64,000 nt of DNA from Gordonia sp. KTR9 (GCF_000143885.2 NC_018581.1:3658001-3722000); one strand, 5' to 3'; shown: positions 1 through 9,061, counted from the first letter of the stretch. The notes: a model not told the origin generated them from the letters alone. Made by a program: numbers and translations.

Positions 1-656
1 AGCCATTCATTGGACTCCCACACGGTGGTTGCGATACCGGCTTCCAAGAGCGAGGTGTCCACGAATTGGCCTTCGCCGGTCGCCAGCCGGTGGATGTAGG
101 CGTTCAGAACACCGAATGCCCCGAACAGTCCGGCATTCAGGTCACACACGGGAACTCCCACCTTGACGGGTTCTCCGTCGGGGGTTCCGGTGACACTCAT
201 GATCCCACTCATGGCCTGGGCCACCAGGTCGAAGCCACCCAGGTCACGGTACGGCCCGGTGGCACCGAAACCCGAGATAGAGCAGTAGACCAGCTCGGGA
301 TTGATCGCGCTCAAGGTGTCGAATCCCAGTCCGAGTTTGTCCATCGTCCCGGGTCGGAAGTTCTCGACGAGGACGTCGGCAGTCCGGGCGAGCCGACGAA
401 CCACATCGGCTCCCGCAGGGTCTTTGAGGTCGAGCGAGATCCCTCGCTTGTTGCGGTTCATCGCTACGAACGCCTGCGACGCCTCGATATCTGAAGTCGC
501 CGACATCCGACGGGTGTCATCGCCGGTCTTCGGACGCTCGATCTTTATGACGTCAGCTCCCATGTCGGCCAACAGCATTGAGCAATAGGCGCCGGCCATC
601 ACCTGAGTGATGTCGAGAACTCTTACTCCGGCTAACGCGCCCGCCCTTGTTGTCAT
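1..656 (-). CDS. Class III (CaiB/BaiF family) CoA-transferase, 3' end outside the window
   Basis: Reading leftwards from an ATG at 656, 218 codons stay open to the window edge, so the C-terminal part is missing. The start MTTRAGALAGVRVLDIT, the stretch LLADMGADVIKIERP and the segment VENFRPGTMDKLGLG are typical of class III CoA-transferases, which move CoA between a donor acyl-CoA and a carboxylic acid. Asp172 in PVCDLNAG matches the aspartate that forms the acyl-anhydride in formyl-CoA transferase. It is divergent from the IclR gene at 740 with an inverted repeat between them, so that regulator probably controls it. The permease at 2440 may import the acid. The substrate cannot be told from the sequence. 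Confidence 0.9.
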   Translation of the reverse strand, partial: MTTRAGALAGVRVLDITQVMAGAYCSMLLADMGADVIKIERPKTGDDTRRMSATSDIEASQAFVAMNRNKRGISLDLKDPAGADVVRRLARTADVLVENFRPGTMDKLGLGFDTLSAINPELVYCSISGFGATGPYRDLGGFDLVAQAMSGIMSVTGTPDGEPVKVGVPVCDLNAGLFGAFGVLNAYIHRLATGEGQFVDTSLLEAGIATTVWESNEW

Positions 657-671
657 GACTTGCCTCCTGTG

Positions 672-687
672 CCGTATATTGGTACGG
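672..687. promoter_or_regulatory. Candidate IclR operator (inverted repeat) in a divergent promoter
   Basis: CCGTA-TATTGG-TACGG is a perfect 5-6-5 inverted repeat. It lies between the CoA-transferase start (656) and the IclR start (740), where an IclR regulator would control both genes. Assignment by position and symmetry only. Confidence 0.45.
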
Positions 688-739
688 TGTGCTTGCTGGC
701 GATACGAAACTATGGCATCAACCACAGGAGGACGTCAAT

Positions 740-1486
740 ATGAGCGCGGTGACGCACGCGTTCCGTGTGTTCGAAGCGGTGTCTCAGTGGCAGCCCGTCG
801 GGGTGTCCGCGCTCGCGTCTGCGCTGGACATGAGCAAATCAACCGCCCAACGAGCACTGCGCTCGCTCGCCGAGGAGGGGTGGATCGAACCAACGCAGTC
901 GGATTCGACGAAATGGACGATCACGACGAAGGCCCTGGTGTTGGGAAGTCGACACTCAGGCACTACGAGTCTGCGTGAGCTGACCCGCCCGACGATGAAG
1001 CACCTGCTCGAAGAATGCGGCGAGACCGTGCACCTTTCCCTGCGGGACGGGCGGCACATGATCGCTGTCGAAATCCTGGAAACCTCGTCTCCCGTGCGTA
1101 CACACGCACAGGTGGGAGATCGATTTCCGTTGCATGCCACTGCCTCTGGCATCGCCGTCATGGCTTCGATGAATCAGGCGGAGTCGAGCGCGTTGCTGAC
1201 CGGGGCGCCGACGCTAGAACGATTGACGGCCAACACCCCTACATCACCAGACGATGTCGAGGCCCGAGTCGAAGCCGCTCGCCGCCAGGGATACGCAGTG
1301 ACCGACGGCACCCGACATGAAGGCATCTCGGCCATCGCCGCTGCGATCCTGGATCGCACCGGACAGCCAGTTGCTGCACTGAGCATTTCGGCACCGTCGC
1401 ATCGTCTGGCCGTGTCGGATCACGTCGTCGTCGGTGAATCGATCAAGAACGCGGCAGCCCAGTGCTCAGGGATATATCTGCGATGA
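740..1486 (+). CDS. IclR family transcriptional regulator
   Basis: A 248-residue protein with an N-terminal winged helix-turn-helix (about residues 5-65, with SALDMSKSTAQRALRSL as recognition region) and a C-terminal IclR effector domain (VGDRFPLHATASGIAVMA, then EGISAIAAAILD). I chose the ATG at 740 because a perfect AGGAGG sits at 726-731, eight bases upstream; an ATG-like start at 689 would run through that site. It is divergent from the CoA-transferase and about 80 bases ahead of an AsnC regulator. The likely role is effector-responsive control of the flanking CoA-transferase. The ligand is unknown. Confidence 0.9.
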   Translation: MSAVTHAFRVFEAVSQWQPVGVSALASALDMSKSTAQRALRSLAEEGWIEPTQSDSTKWTITTKALVLGSRHSGTTSLRELTRPTMKHLLEECGETVHLSLRDGRHMIAVEILETSSPVRTHAQVGDRFPLHATASGIAVMASMNQAESSALLTGAPTLERLTANTPTSPDDVEARVEAARRQGYAVTDGTRHEGISAIAAAILDRTGQPVAALSISAPSHRLAVSDHVVVGESIKNAAAQCSGIYLR

Positions 1487-1565
1487 AGAGACCAAAGCCG
1501 ACTCCGTACGTTCATTCGGGGTTCTCACCACATGATGCACGACCGACGCAGGATCGAGTTTATCT

Positions 1566-2057
1566 GTGAATGAGAGCAATTCAGCGTTCATCGACGAGAT
1601 GGATGCGGGAATCATCCGCTCGCTGTTCCATCGACCACGGGCAACCGTGGTCGGTGTCGCAGAAGCTCTAGCGGTCTCGAGGAGCACGGTCCAGACGCGT
1701 CTGGCTCGCCTCGAGGCAATGGGGATCCTCGGCTACGGAAGCCTGCACCGCATACCGGCCCTGCTCGGGTACGGAATCACGGCGTTCATCGCCATTGAAG
1801 CGCGGCAATCTGACTCCGATCATCTTTGTGCTGACCTTCGGCGTATACCCGAAGTGGTCGAAGCGTACGCCATGACAGGTGCCGACGACGTTCTCTGCAA
1901 AGTGGTCGCCCGCAGTACCGCCGACCTCGGACGGATAGCCCGCCGCATAGCCGAATGCGATGTTGCGCAACGCGTGAGGACGTCGGTCATAGTTGCTGAC
2001 GTTCTCCCCCACCGGCTCGAACCACTCCTGGATGCGCATACGGAGCACAACAGGTAG
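1566..2057 (+). CDS. Lrp/AsnC family transcriptional regulator
   Basis: A 163-residue protein starting at GTG. Residues about 9-60 form the AsnC-type helix-turn-helix (FIDEMDAGIIRSL, then SRSTVQTRLARLEAMGIL). The rest is an RAM/AsnC ligand-binding domain, with VVEAYAMTGADDVLCKVVA matching the family's effector-pocket region. The length is normal. It lies between an IclR regulator and a GntP-type permease on the same strand and may control the permease, but a 382-base gap separates them. These regulators usually sense amino or small organic acids; the ligand is not known. Confidence 0.9.
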   Translation: MNESNSAFIDEMDAGIIRSLFHRPRATVVGVAEALAVSRSTVQTRLARLEAMGILGYGSLHRIPALLGYGITAFIAIEARQSDSDHLCADLRRIPEVVEAYAMTGADDVLCKVVARSTADLGRIARRIAECDVAQRVRTSVIVADVLPHRLEPLLDAHTEHNR

Positions 2058-2439
2058 GCGGGTCGACATAGCGGTCCATCGAGACGTCGGCGAGGCACAC
2101 GGGGTCGCGTTGCCGCCGGCCCGCCAATTTGCGTGCGCCAAAATGCAAGTCGCTGCGCGAAATTCGAAGTAACGATGACATGTGCCCGACCGAGGATGTT
2201 CTGGAGAACTGCTCGTCGGTGGGCATGTTGACGCGACCAGAGGTCCAGTTTCGATCCCGGGCAAGCAATTTGACCAATTTCTGCCCAGGGGGTTGCCGGA
2301 GGAGCACGCCTTCTCTCATAGTGAGATGCACGTGCGTGATGTGGATCTCAAATCAAACCTGAGGTTTCTCTGCTCACCACCGTGCGCCTGACCGAGGAGC
2401 CGCGCTCCCGGTTCTTCACCCATTCTCCGAGGAGCAATC
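2058..2439. other. 382-base gap between AsnC regulator and permease, no gene recognised
   Basis: Open frames here are short and resemble no family I know. It probably holds the promoter of the permease at 2440. No convincing terminator or operator was found, although GGGCA and TGCCC flank an AT-richer patch near 2258-2287. Confidence 0.4.
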
Positions 2440-3861
2440 GTGGACGTTTTACACAGCTGCATCGCGATGATCGGCATCGTGGTGCTCATCATCGGATTCA
2501 AGATAAACGCGGTTGTCGCGCTGTTACTCGGTTGCCTTTACCTGGGTTTGACTGCCGGACTCGGCATGGACGCGACCATCGCCACCATCGCCGGCGGATT
2601 CGGCGAGATCATGACCGACGTCGGGCTACTCATAGGGTTCGGCGTTCTCCTGGGCGCACTGCTGTCGAGCCTGGGGGCAGTCCAACGCCTGACACACCTC
2701 CTGCTCGACCTCGTCGGGCCTCGCCGGTTTCCCTACGCGATGACCGCCACGTTCAGCACGGTCTTTCCCGCGATATACCCGGAGGCCCAGCTTGTCCTCG
2801 CGGCCCCCCTGGTGCGAACGGCCGCCCCGAAGCTCGGGCCCAACGGCTTAGGCCTCCTTGCCGGCGCGCAAGCCATCGGCATGGCTGCCGGGTTCATGTT
2901 CGTGGTACCTGGACTGGTCGCTGTCACAGTCTCGGGCCTGCTGGGCGCGTCCTTGGGAACGGTGTTGCTCTTCGGCTTGATCGTCGGTCCGGGAGCCGCC
3001 CTCATCACCGTCGCGATCTGGTGTTTGCTGGTTCGCCGGGGTTTCTGGAAGCCAGAGACGGACGAGATCGTGAGCACCGCCGGCGACATCGAACTCCTCG
3101 AGGGTGAGTCGGGCGCTGAAGATGGGCGTTCTGACGGGGAAGACGGCCAGTCCGGCAGCGGCTCAGGGGCCCTTGCCGGCGTGCAACTCGAAACACGCCG
3201 ACGCACGCCGCCGATGACCGTGATGCTGATGCCGATTCTCCTGCCGCTGGCGCTGATCGCCACTTCGTCCATCGCATCGGCGACAGGTGTCGAAAGCGGA
3301 CCTCTCATCTGGGTGGGGAACCCGATCCTCGCGCTGTTCATCGGGCTGATCGGCGCCTACGCCATCGCCCGCATCACCCTGGGTGGCGAACAGACCGAAA
3401 AGGTAATGAGCAAAGGGCTCAGCACCACCGGCCAAGTGCTGCTCATCACCGGCGTGGGCGGGTCTCTCGGCGCCGTGCTGGCCGAAACCGACCTCAAGAA
3501 CACTCTCGGTTCCCTTTTCAGCACGCAGACCGGAGCGTCCGCCATCACGGTGGTGCTAGTAGCGTTCGGCGTCGCCGCGCTCCTCCACCTGATCATCGGC
3601 TCGGCCTCGGTGGCGGCGATCACTGCGGCGGGCATCTTGGGTCCGATCATGGGGGACCTCTCCATCAACCCGGCTGTCCTCGTCCTCGCAGTATGCGCGG
3701 GATGTCTGTTCGCCGTGCAGGTCAACAGCAACATTTTCTGGATGTTCCAAACGGTCATGAGAGTGACCACCGGCGGCGCACTGAAGGCCCTCACCCTCAA
3801 CACCTGCATCTGCTCGCTGGTCGCTCTCCCGATGGTTCTGGTGCTTGCCGTATTCACGTAG
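2440..3861 (+). CDS. GntP family permease (gluconate/hydroxy-acid : H+ symporter type)
   Basis: A 473-residue membrane protein of about 12 hydrophobic segments. Family features include LIGFGVLLGALLSSLGA, the segment AIYPEAQLVLAAPLVRTAAPKLG and C-terminal IIGSASVAAITAAGILGPI. A hydrophilic loop rich in Glu, Gly and Ser (about residues 205-250) separates the two halves. The start is GTG with GAGGAG just upstream (2428-2433). Members take up gluconate and other hydroxy or dicarboxylic acids by proton symport. With the CoA-transferase nearby, the substrate may be a hydroxy acid activated by CoA transfer, but this is inference. A strong hairpin follows the gene. Confidence 0.85.
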   Translation: MDVLHSCIAMIGIVVLIIGFKINAVVALLLGCLYLGLTAGLGMDATIATIAGGFGEIMTDVGLLIGFGVLLGALLSSLGAVQRLTHLLLDLVGPRRFPYAMTATFSTVFPAIYPEAQLVLAAPLVRTAAPKLGPNGLGLLAGAQAIGMAAGFMFVVPGLVAVTVSGLLGASLGTVLLFGLIVGPGAALITVAIWCLLVRRGFWKPETDEIVSTAGDIELLEGESGAEDGRSDGEDGQSGSGSGALAGVQLETRRRTPPMTVMLMPILLPLALIATSSIASATGVESGPLIWVGNPILALFIGLIGAYAIARITLGGEQTEKVMSKGLSTTGQVLLITGVGGSLGAVLAETDLKNTLGSLFSTQTGASAITVVLVAFGVAALLHLIIGSASVAAITAAGILGPIMGDLSINPAVLVLAVCAGCLFAVQVNSNIFWMFQTVMRVTTGGALKALTLNTCICSLVALPMVLVLAVFT

Positions 3862-3933
3862 CGCCGGATCGCGCGCGTCAGACGGGAACTCGGACACGGT
3901 GACTGAGCGCAACCGGTGAAATCGGCTCAGAGA

Positions 3934-3969
3934 CGAGGGCGGTGCCACCGGTAGGTGGCGTCGCCCTCG
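3934..3969 (+). terminator. Hairpin terminator after the GntP-type permease
   Basis: A 16-base arm (3934-3949) pairs with 3954-3969 around a 4-base loop, with two mismatches. It lies 73 bases after the permease stop. No U-tract follows, which is common in actinobacteria. Confidence 0.65.
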
Positions 3970-4093
3970 CACTGGCAGATCCGCCCGGATCCCCGACCAC
4001 GTGGCGGGTTGACGTGAACGTCAACCGGGATCCGACACACCAAACCTCCGCCGCCGGGGCGCATCGAGGCGCTGCGCTTCGGCCCCGCGAGTA

Positions 4094-4180
4094 TCAGACC
4101 GTGACCAGCCAGGCGATCACGACGAGAATGAGCAGCGCCAGCAGGGCCAGGGTGACGGGCGAGCGCAGTAGCTTCTTCAC
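4094..4180 (-). CDS. 28-residue single-span membrane protein
   Basis: A GTG at 4180 overlaps the stop of the upstream small gene in the arrangement GTGA and opens a 28-codon frame: VKKLLRSPVT, then about 18 hydrophobic residues ending AWLVTV. The basic N-terminus followed by one membrane segment suggests an N-in anchor. No family is recognised. The stop-start overlap implies translation coupled to the upstream gene, which is the main reason to believe it is real. Confidence 0.5.
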   Translation of the reverse strand: MKKLLRSPVTLALLALLILVVIAWLVTV

Positions 4181-4377
4181 AATCCGGTCCCGTCGTCGTC
4201 GGCGAAGCGGCGTCGGTCGACCAGCGTGGCAGCGGCGTCGACCAGGAGACTGAGCACGTAGGCGATGGCGATCGCCACGGGGATGACGACGGCTACCGTC
4301 ACCAGCAACTGGGGCACGAAGGACAGGCCCGTGAGCCACTCCTCCACGCTGTCCCACCAGGCGAAGAACGCCGACAC
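4177..4377 (-). CDS. Small membrane protein, 66 residues
   Basis: Starts MSAFFAWWDSVEEWLTG, followed by one or two hydrophobic stretches (about residues 20-50) and a charged tail RRRFADDDGTG. The amphipathic Trp-rich N-terminus and membrane segment suggest an inner-membrane microprotein. It is divergent from the GH15 gene at 4516, sharing about 140 bases of promoter region, and is coupled to the 28-residue gene behind it. I do not recognise a family and assign no function. Confidence 0.65.
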   Translation of the reverse strand: MSAFFAWWDSVEEWLTGLSFVPQLLVTVAVVIPVAIAIAYVLSLLVDAAATLVDRRRFADDDGTGL

Positions 4378-4515
4378 CTCATCACCCCGTCATCCGAGTA
4401 CCCGATCGCGTGAACAGCGGTTCTGGCTGTTCGCGCGGCTGCGGTTTCGTGGTCCGTGATCACTGCCACCGCCCGGCTCCCGTGAGCCAAGTGGCGTCGG
4501 TGAACGCCCGTCGCA

Positions 4516-6540
4516 ATGATAGGACCCATGTCTGTCGCAGATGACTCCACCGTAACGTCCTTGCCGACCTCGCCGACGCGGGCGTCCGGCACTGCGGCCG
4601 ACGCCGACGTCACGCCGGTGCCTTCGCCGACGCCGTCGCCGTCGCACACGAGCGCGTTCCCACCCATCGGCGACTACGCGTTCCTCTCCGACACCGAGAC
4701 CAACTGTCTCATCGCGCGCAACGGATCGGTGGAGTGGATGTGTGTGCCCCGCCCCGATTCGCCGAGCGTCTTCGGCGCCATCCTCGACCGAAGCGCCGGT
4801 CATTTCCGGCTCGCGCCCTACGGTGTGAACGTCCCGGTGGACCGGCGCTACCTGCCCGGCAGTCTGATGGTCGAGACCACGTGGCAGACCGACACCGGGT
4901 GGATCATCATCCGCGACGCACTGGTCATGGGTCCGTGGCACGACAACGAGCGTCGTTCGAAGACGCACCGGCGGACCCCCACCGACTGGGACGCCGAGCA
5001 CATCCTGCTGCGCACCGTGCGCTGCGTGTCGGGCACCGTCGAACTGCACATGAGTTGCGAACCGGCCTTCGACTACCACCGCGGGACGACGAAATGGGAG
5101 TACTCGGGGCCGGCCTATGGCGAAGCGATCGCACACGCCAAGGACACCGACGCCGACACGCCCACTCTGAAACTCACCACGGATCTCCGCCTCGGACTGG
5201 AGGGTCGCGAAGCGCGGGCGCGCACCCGGCTCGTCGAGGGCGACAACCGCTTCGTCGCACTCAGCTGGTCCCGCCAGCCGGCGCCGCAGAACTTCGAGGA
5301 AGCGGCTCAGAAGATGTGGGCGACGAGCGAGTCGTGGCGTCAGTGGATCAACATCGGCAGCTTCCCTGACCACCCGTGGCGTTCGCATCTGCAGCGTTCG
5401 GCCCTGACACTGAAGGGCCTCACCTACTCCCCGACCGGCGCACTGCTGGCCGCCGCGACCACCTCGCTGCCCGAGACACCGCAGGGCGAACGCAATTGGG
5501 ACTACCGCTATGCGTGGGTGCGTGACTCGACCTTCGCGCTGTGGGGTCTGTACACGCTGGGCCTCGACCGGGAAGCCGACGACTTCTTCTCCTTCATCGC
5601 CGATGTCTCGGGCATCACCAACGGTGAACGCCATCCGCTGCAGGTGATGTACGGCGTCGGCGGCGAGCGCACTCTCGAAGAGGAAGAGCTGACGCACCTG
5701 TCCGGTTACGACGGCGCCCGGCCGGTCCGCATCGGCAACGGCGCGTACAACCAGGCGCAGCACGACATCTGGGGCACCATGCTCGACTCGGTGTACCTGA
5801 ACATCAAGTCACACGAGGCGGTGCCCGAGACCCTGTGGCCGGTGCTGAAAGCACAGGTCGAAGAGGCGATCACACACTGGAAGGACCCCGACCGCGGTAT
5901 CTGGGAGGTGCGCGGGGAACCGCAGCACTTCACGTCGTCGAAGGTGATGTGCTGGGTCGCCCTCGACCGCGGGTCGCGTCTGGCCACCATGCACGGCGAG
6001 CAGGCCCATGCGACCAAATGGGCGGCGATCGCCGACGAGATCAAGGCCGACGTCCTCGCGCACGGCGTCAATGAGCGCGGGGTGTTCACCCAGCGCTACG
6101 GCGATGACGCCCTCGACGCCTCGCTGCTGCTCGTCCCGCTGCTGCGATTCCTGCCGCCGGACGATCGTCGGGTGCGCGCAACGGTTCTCGCGATCGCCGA
6201 CGAACTCACCGAGAACGAACTGGTGCTGCGTTACCGGGTCGAGGAGACCGACGACGGCCTCACCGGTGAGGAGGGAACCTTCACGATCTGTTCGTTTTGG
6301 CTCGTCTCCGCGCTTGTGGAGATCGGTGAACTCGATCGTGCGAAGACACTCTGCGAGCGTCTGCTCTCCTACTCGAGCCCGCTGAAGCTCTACGCCGAGG
6401 AGATCGACGCCAAGACCGGACAGCACCTCGGCAACTTCCCGCAGGCGTTCACCCACCTCGCGCTCATCAACGCGGTGATGCATGTGATCCGTGCCGAAGA
6501 GGCAGCCCACCAGGCCACCTTCCAGCCCGCGAATCACTGA
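4516..6540 (+). CDS. Glycoside hydrolase family 15 protein (trehalase/glucoamylase type)
   Basis: A 674-residue protein with an N-terminal beta-sandwich region (PPIGDYAFLSDTETNCLIA) and the C-terminal (alpha/alpha)6 barrel of GH15. Signature segments are RNWDYRYAWVRDSTFAL, WEVRGEPQHFTSSKVMCWVA (with the proposed acid Glu) and GEEGTFTICSFWLVSAL (with the proposed base Glu). Mycobacterial homologues (Rv2402 type) hydrolyse trehalose in a phosphate-dependent manner; some relatives act on alpha-glucans. An alternative ATG at 4528 (MSVADD) is equally possible, as neither start has a strong ribosome site. In mycobacteria this gene lies close to lepA; here about 32 kb of other genes intervene. Confidence 0.9.
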   Translation: MIGPMSVADDSTVTSLPTSPTRASGTAADADVTPVPSPTPSPSHTSAFPPIGDYAFLSDTETNCLIARNGSVEWMCVPRPDSPSVFGAILDRSAGHFRLAPYGVNVPVDRRYLPGSLMVETTWQTDTGWIIIRDALVMGPWHDNERRSKTHRRTPTDWDAEHILLRTVRCVSGTVELHMSCEPAFDYHRGTTKWEYSGPAYGEAIAHAKDTDADTPTLKLTTDLRLGLEGREARARTRLVEGDNRFVALSWSRQPAPQNFEEAAQKMWATSESWRQWINIGSFPDHPWRSHLQRSALTLKGLTYSPTGALLAAATTSLPETPQGERNWDYRYAWVRDSTFALWGLYTLGLDREADDFFSFIADVSGITNGERHPLQVMYGVGGERTLEEEELTHLSGYDGARPVRIGNGAYNQAQHDIWGTMLDSVYLNIKSHEAVPETLWPVLKAQVEEAITHWKDPDRGIWEVRGEPQHFTSSKVMCWVALDRGSRLATMHGEQAHATKWAAIADEIKADVLAHGVNERGVFTQRYGDDALDASLLLVPLLRFLPPDDRRVRATVLAIADELTENELVLRYRVEETDDGLTGEEGTFTICSFWLVSALVEIGELDRAKTLCERLLSYSSPLKLYAEEIDAKTGQHLGNFPQAFTHLALINAVMHVIRAEEAAHQATFQPANH

Positions 6541-6562
6541 GCGGCACCGGCCCGAACCCGAT

Positions 6563-7498
6563 CTACGCGCCGGACGCCGCCGTCGGGCTCAGAGCCGCAT
6601 CGATGAACGTGCCGATCTCGTCGACGCCGCGCCGGGCCTGCGGAAGGAAGTCGCTGAAGAGGGTCCAGGCGTGGCAGGTGTCGGGATACACCGAGAGCAC
6701 ACTCCGCCCGCCCGCCGCCTGGATCGACCGGTTCAGCCGCACCGCGTCGTCGAGCAGTATCTCGGAATCGCTGGCCAACAGGAGGATCGGCGGCAGATCC
6801 CGGAGGTCGGCGAATACCGGCGAGGCGAGAGGATGGTCCGGGGCGGTGCCGCGGAGGTAGGCGCCGCCGAGGTTGCGCAGCGAGCGCTCCGTGATCACCG
6901 GGTCGGATTCCCCGTTGGCTGCGACGCTGTCACCCGTGGCCGTGAAGTCCGCCAGCGGAGACACGGCCACCGCCGCGGCCGGCATCCCGTCTCCGTTCTC
7001 CCGCAGACGAAGCAGCGCGGCGAGGGTGAGTCCGCCGCCGGCCGAGTCTCCGCCCAGGACCGTGCGATGGGCCCCGTGTTCGGTGATCACCGCGGCGGTG
7101 ACGGCTGCCGCATCGTCGACCGCGGCCGGAAACGGATGCTCGGGCGCGAGCCGGTAGTCCGGCACGATGACCGGCACCCGCGCGGACCTCGACAGCTCCG
7201 ACGCGGCGTACCGGTATCCGTGCGGACTGCCCATCACGTAGCCACCACCGTGGAACCACACGAGGACACCGTCACCGGACACCGGACCCGCCTCGACACG
7301 AAGCGCCGGCACCCCACCGACAACGACCTCGGTCACCGAGACATCCTCGGCCGGTGCGGTTTCGAGCATCATGGCGTCGAGATTGCGGCGCAACTCCGCC
7401 ACGCCCAGCCTGCCGTCGCCGAACACCGCGGCGAAGCGGTCGAGGGCCCGCGCGAGCGGCTCCCGGCGTTCACTGTCGATCGCATCTGTCGTACTCAC
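6563..7498 (-). CDS. Alpha/beta hydrolase (hormone-sensitive lipase family esterase)
   Basis: A 311-residue esterase with the HSL oxyanion motif HGGGYVMGS, the nucleophile elbow GGDSAGGG (Ser), an acidic residue in LLLASDSEILLDD and a His in DTCHAWTLF. The GTG start at 7498 overlaps the stop of the flavin reductase gene (GTGA), so the two are probably translationally coupled; a longer frame upstream is not family-like. It should cleave short or medium ester bonds in the cytoplasm. Beside a Baeyer-Villiger monooxygenase and a second esterase, a likely job is opening the ester formed by that enzyme. Confidence 0.9.
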   Translation of the reverse strand: MSTTDAIDSERREPLARALDRFAAVFGDGRLGVAELRRNLDAMMLETAPAEDVSVTEVVVGGVPALRVEAGPVSGDGVLVWFHGGGYVMGSPHGYRYAASELSRSARVPVIVPDYRLAPEHPFPAAVDDAAAVTAAVITEHGAHRTVLGGDSAGGGLTLAALLRLRENGDGMPAAAVAVSPLADFTATGDSVAANGESDPVITERSLRNLGGAYLRGTAPDHPLASPVFADLRDLPPILLLASDSEILLDDAVRLNRSIQAAGGRSVLSVYPDTCHAWTLFSDFLPQARRGVDEIGTFIDAALSPTAASGA

Positions 7499-8019
7499 GA
7501 GCGGGTGCCACCGAGAGCCGCATCCACCGGCGGCAGCGCCGCGTGGGTACCGAAACTGCGCGCGTGGTAGGTCAGGGGTGCGACCGTATCGCTGGCCACG
7601 TCGAGAACGCGGCCGAACAGGATGATGTGATCCGCGACCTCGCTGGTCTGCATCACCTCTGCCGCCAGCCAATGCTGGACGCCCGCGATTCGCGGCACTC
7701 CGGCATCCTCGCGCCACGACACCCCGTCGAACTTGTCGGCGCCTTTCCGGGCGAACTTTCCGGCCAGTCCCGACTGCGAACTCCCCAGGACGTTCATCCC
7801 GAAGAATCCTGAGCCCAACACCAGGCCCAGCAACTCGGATCCACGGTCCAGCGAGACCAGCAGCGAGGGCGGTGTCATCGACAGCGAGGCAAAGGCACTC
7901 ACGGTCGTGCCGTGCGGACGCTGCCCGTCCATGGCCGTCACCACCGCCACCGGCGTACAGACGGTGGCCATGGCGTCCCGGAACCTGGCGATCAGGTCAC
8001 CGTCCTGCTGAGCAGCCAT
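7495..8019 (-). CDS. Flavin reductase domain protein (HpaC/HsaB type)
   Basis: 174 residues with the family segments MATVCTPVAVVTAMDG, TVSAFASLSMTPPSLLVSLDR and a C-terminal HAALPPVDAA. These small NAD(P)H:flavin reductases supply reduced FMN or FAD to a partner monooxygenase. The best partner is the HsaA-like monooxygenase at 11016-12218, in the same leftward group. A ribosome site AAAGGA precedes the ATG. It lies between two esterase genes and overlaps the downstream one. Confidence 0.88.
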   Translation of the reverse strand: MAAQQDGDLIARFRDAMATVCTPVAVVTAMDGQRPHGTTVSAFASLSMTPPSLLVSLDRGSELLGLVLGSGFFGMNVLGSSQSGLAGKFARKGADKFDGVSWREDAGVPRIAGVQHWLAAEVMQTSEVADHIILFGRVLDVASDTVAPLTYHARSFGTHAALPPVDAALGGTRS

Positions 8020-8046
8020 GAGAGTGTCCTTTCGTTGTCGCAGTCG

Positions 8047-8943
8047 TCAGACCGAGAGGTTCTTACGGAGGAAGGCGCCGGCTTCGTCGGCCGCTTGGAT
8101 CCCCTCGGGAAGGATCGACGAGAACAGCGGCCAGACATGAACCATGTCGTCGTAGAGGGATGCCGAGGCCGAGCCACCCGCCTCGACGATCTTGGCGGCC
8201 GCTCGTCGCGAATCATCGCGCAGCACTTCACCTGATCCGACCATGAACAGGGCCGGGGGGAGGTCGTTGAGTTCGGCGAACAGCGGGGAGGCCAGCGGGT
8301 CGGCGGGATCGTGACCCTGGAGGTAGGCCTCGCTGACGTTGCCGATCGACCCACGGGAGACGGCGATGTCCTTACCGTCGAATTCGTCGATGCTGTCGCC
8401 GCTCGCGGTCAGGTCGAGCAGCGGTGAGATGAACACCGCTGCAGCCGGCAGACTTTCACCCCTGTCGCGCAGGGTGACCAGCGCCGAGAGGACCAGTCCG
8501 CCTCCTGCGGAGTCGCCGCCGGCAGCGACATTCGACGCACCGTACTCCGCGACCAGCGCGGCGATCACGTCGACGGCGTCATGCGCGGCGGCGGGAAACG
8601 GATGCTCGGGGGCACGACGGAAGTCGGCGAGCACGACCGAGACGCCCGAAGCCCGCGACAGGTTGTGTCCGAGTTCCTGAAAGCCACGGGCACTGCCCAT
8701 GATGTTGCCGCCACCGTGGAACCAGACGAGGACCTTGTTCTCGACTGCACCCTTGGCCGCAACCCGCAGCACGGGAACGCCACCCACCTCGTCCTCCCTC
8801 GGTTGCACACCTTCGGGAAGTTCGAATTGCAGGAACAGGCGGTCGTAGGCCTCGCGTAAGTCATCAACCGTCGCTGTCGCGGGGTCGGGGAAGCCCTCGA
8901 GATACATCTTCTCGACACGTTCGAGGGCAGGGGTCCTGGTCAT
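8047..8943 (-). CDS. Alpha/beta hydrolase (HSL family esterase), second copy
   Basis: 298 residues with HGGGNIMGSA (oxyanion hole), GGDSAGGGL (nucleophile Ser), an acid in FMVGSGEVLRDD and a His in DMVHVWPLF. GGAGGA sits upstream of the ATG. It resembles the esterase at 6563-7498 across its length, suggesting an old duplication around the flavin reductase gene. Role: hydrolysis of carboxylic esters, possibly products of the nearby Baeyer-Villiger enzyme. Confidence 0.9.
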   Translation of the reverse strand: MTRTPALERVEKMYLEGFPDPATATVDDLREAYDRLFLQFELPEGVQPREDEVGGVPVLRVAAKGAVENKVLVWFHGGGNIMGSARGFQELGHNLSRASGVSVVLADFRRAPEHPFPAAAHDAVDVIAALVAEYGASNVAAGGDSAGGGLVLSALVTLRDRGESLPAAAVFISPLLDLTASGDSIDEFDGKDIAVSRGSIGNVSEAYLQGHDPADPLASPLFAELNDLPPALFMVGSGEVLRDDSRRAAAKIVEAGGSASASLYDDMVHVWPLFSSILPEGIQAADEAGAFLRKNLSV

Positions 8944-8964
8944 GATTCCTCCGAGTGGTTCTGT

Positions 8965-8995
8965 GTCGCCACGCGAATCGCGCTCGCGTGGCGAC
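8965..8995 (-). terminator. Perfect hairpin between the acyl-CoA dehydrogenase and the esterase
   Basis: GTCGCCACGCGA (8965-8976) pairs perfectly with TCGCGTGGCGAC (8984-8995) around a 7-base loop. It lies between the end of the dehydrogenase gene and the start of the esterase gene, both leftward, so it likely ends the dehydrogenase transcript. Confidence 0.65.
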
Positions 8996-9061
8996 GACTA
9001 ACTGATCTTCTGTCTGGGTTCGAGCGTTTACATGTCGAATCGGCGCTGTGAAGTCGCGCGG

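Noticed and set aside
2240..2262. A stretch with a T-arm-like GTTTCGATCC sequence
   Set aside because: No matching acceptor, D or anticodon arms could be paired around it on either strand.
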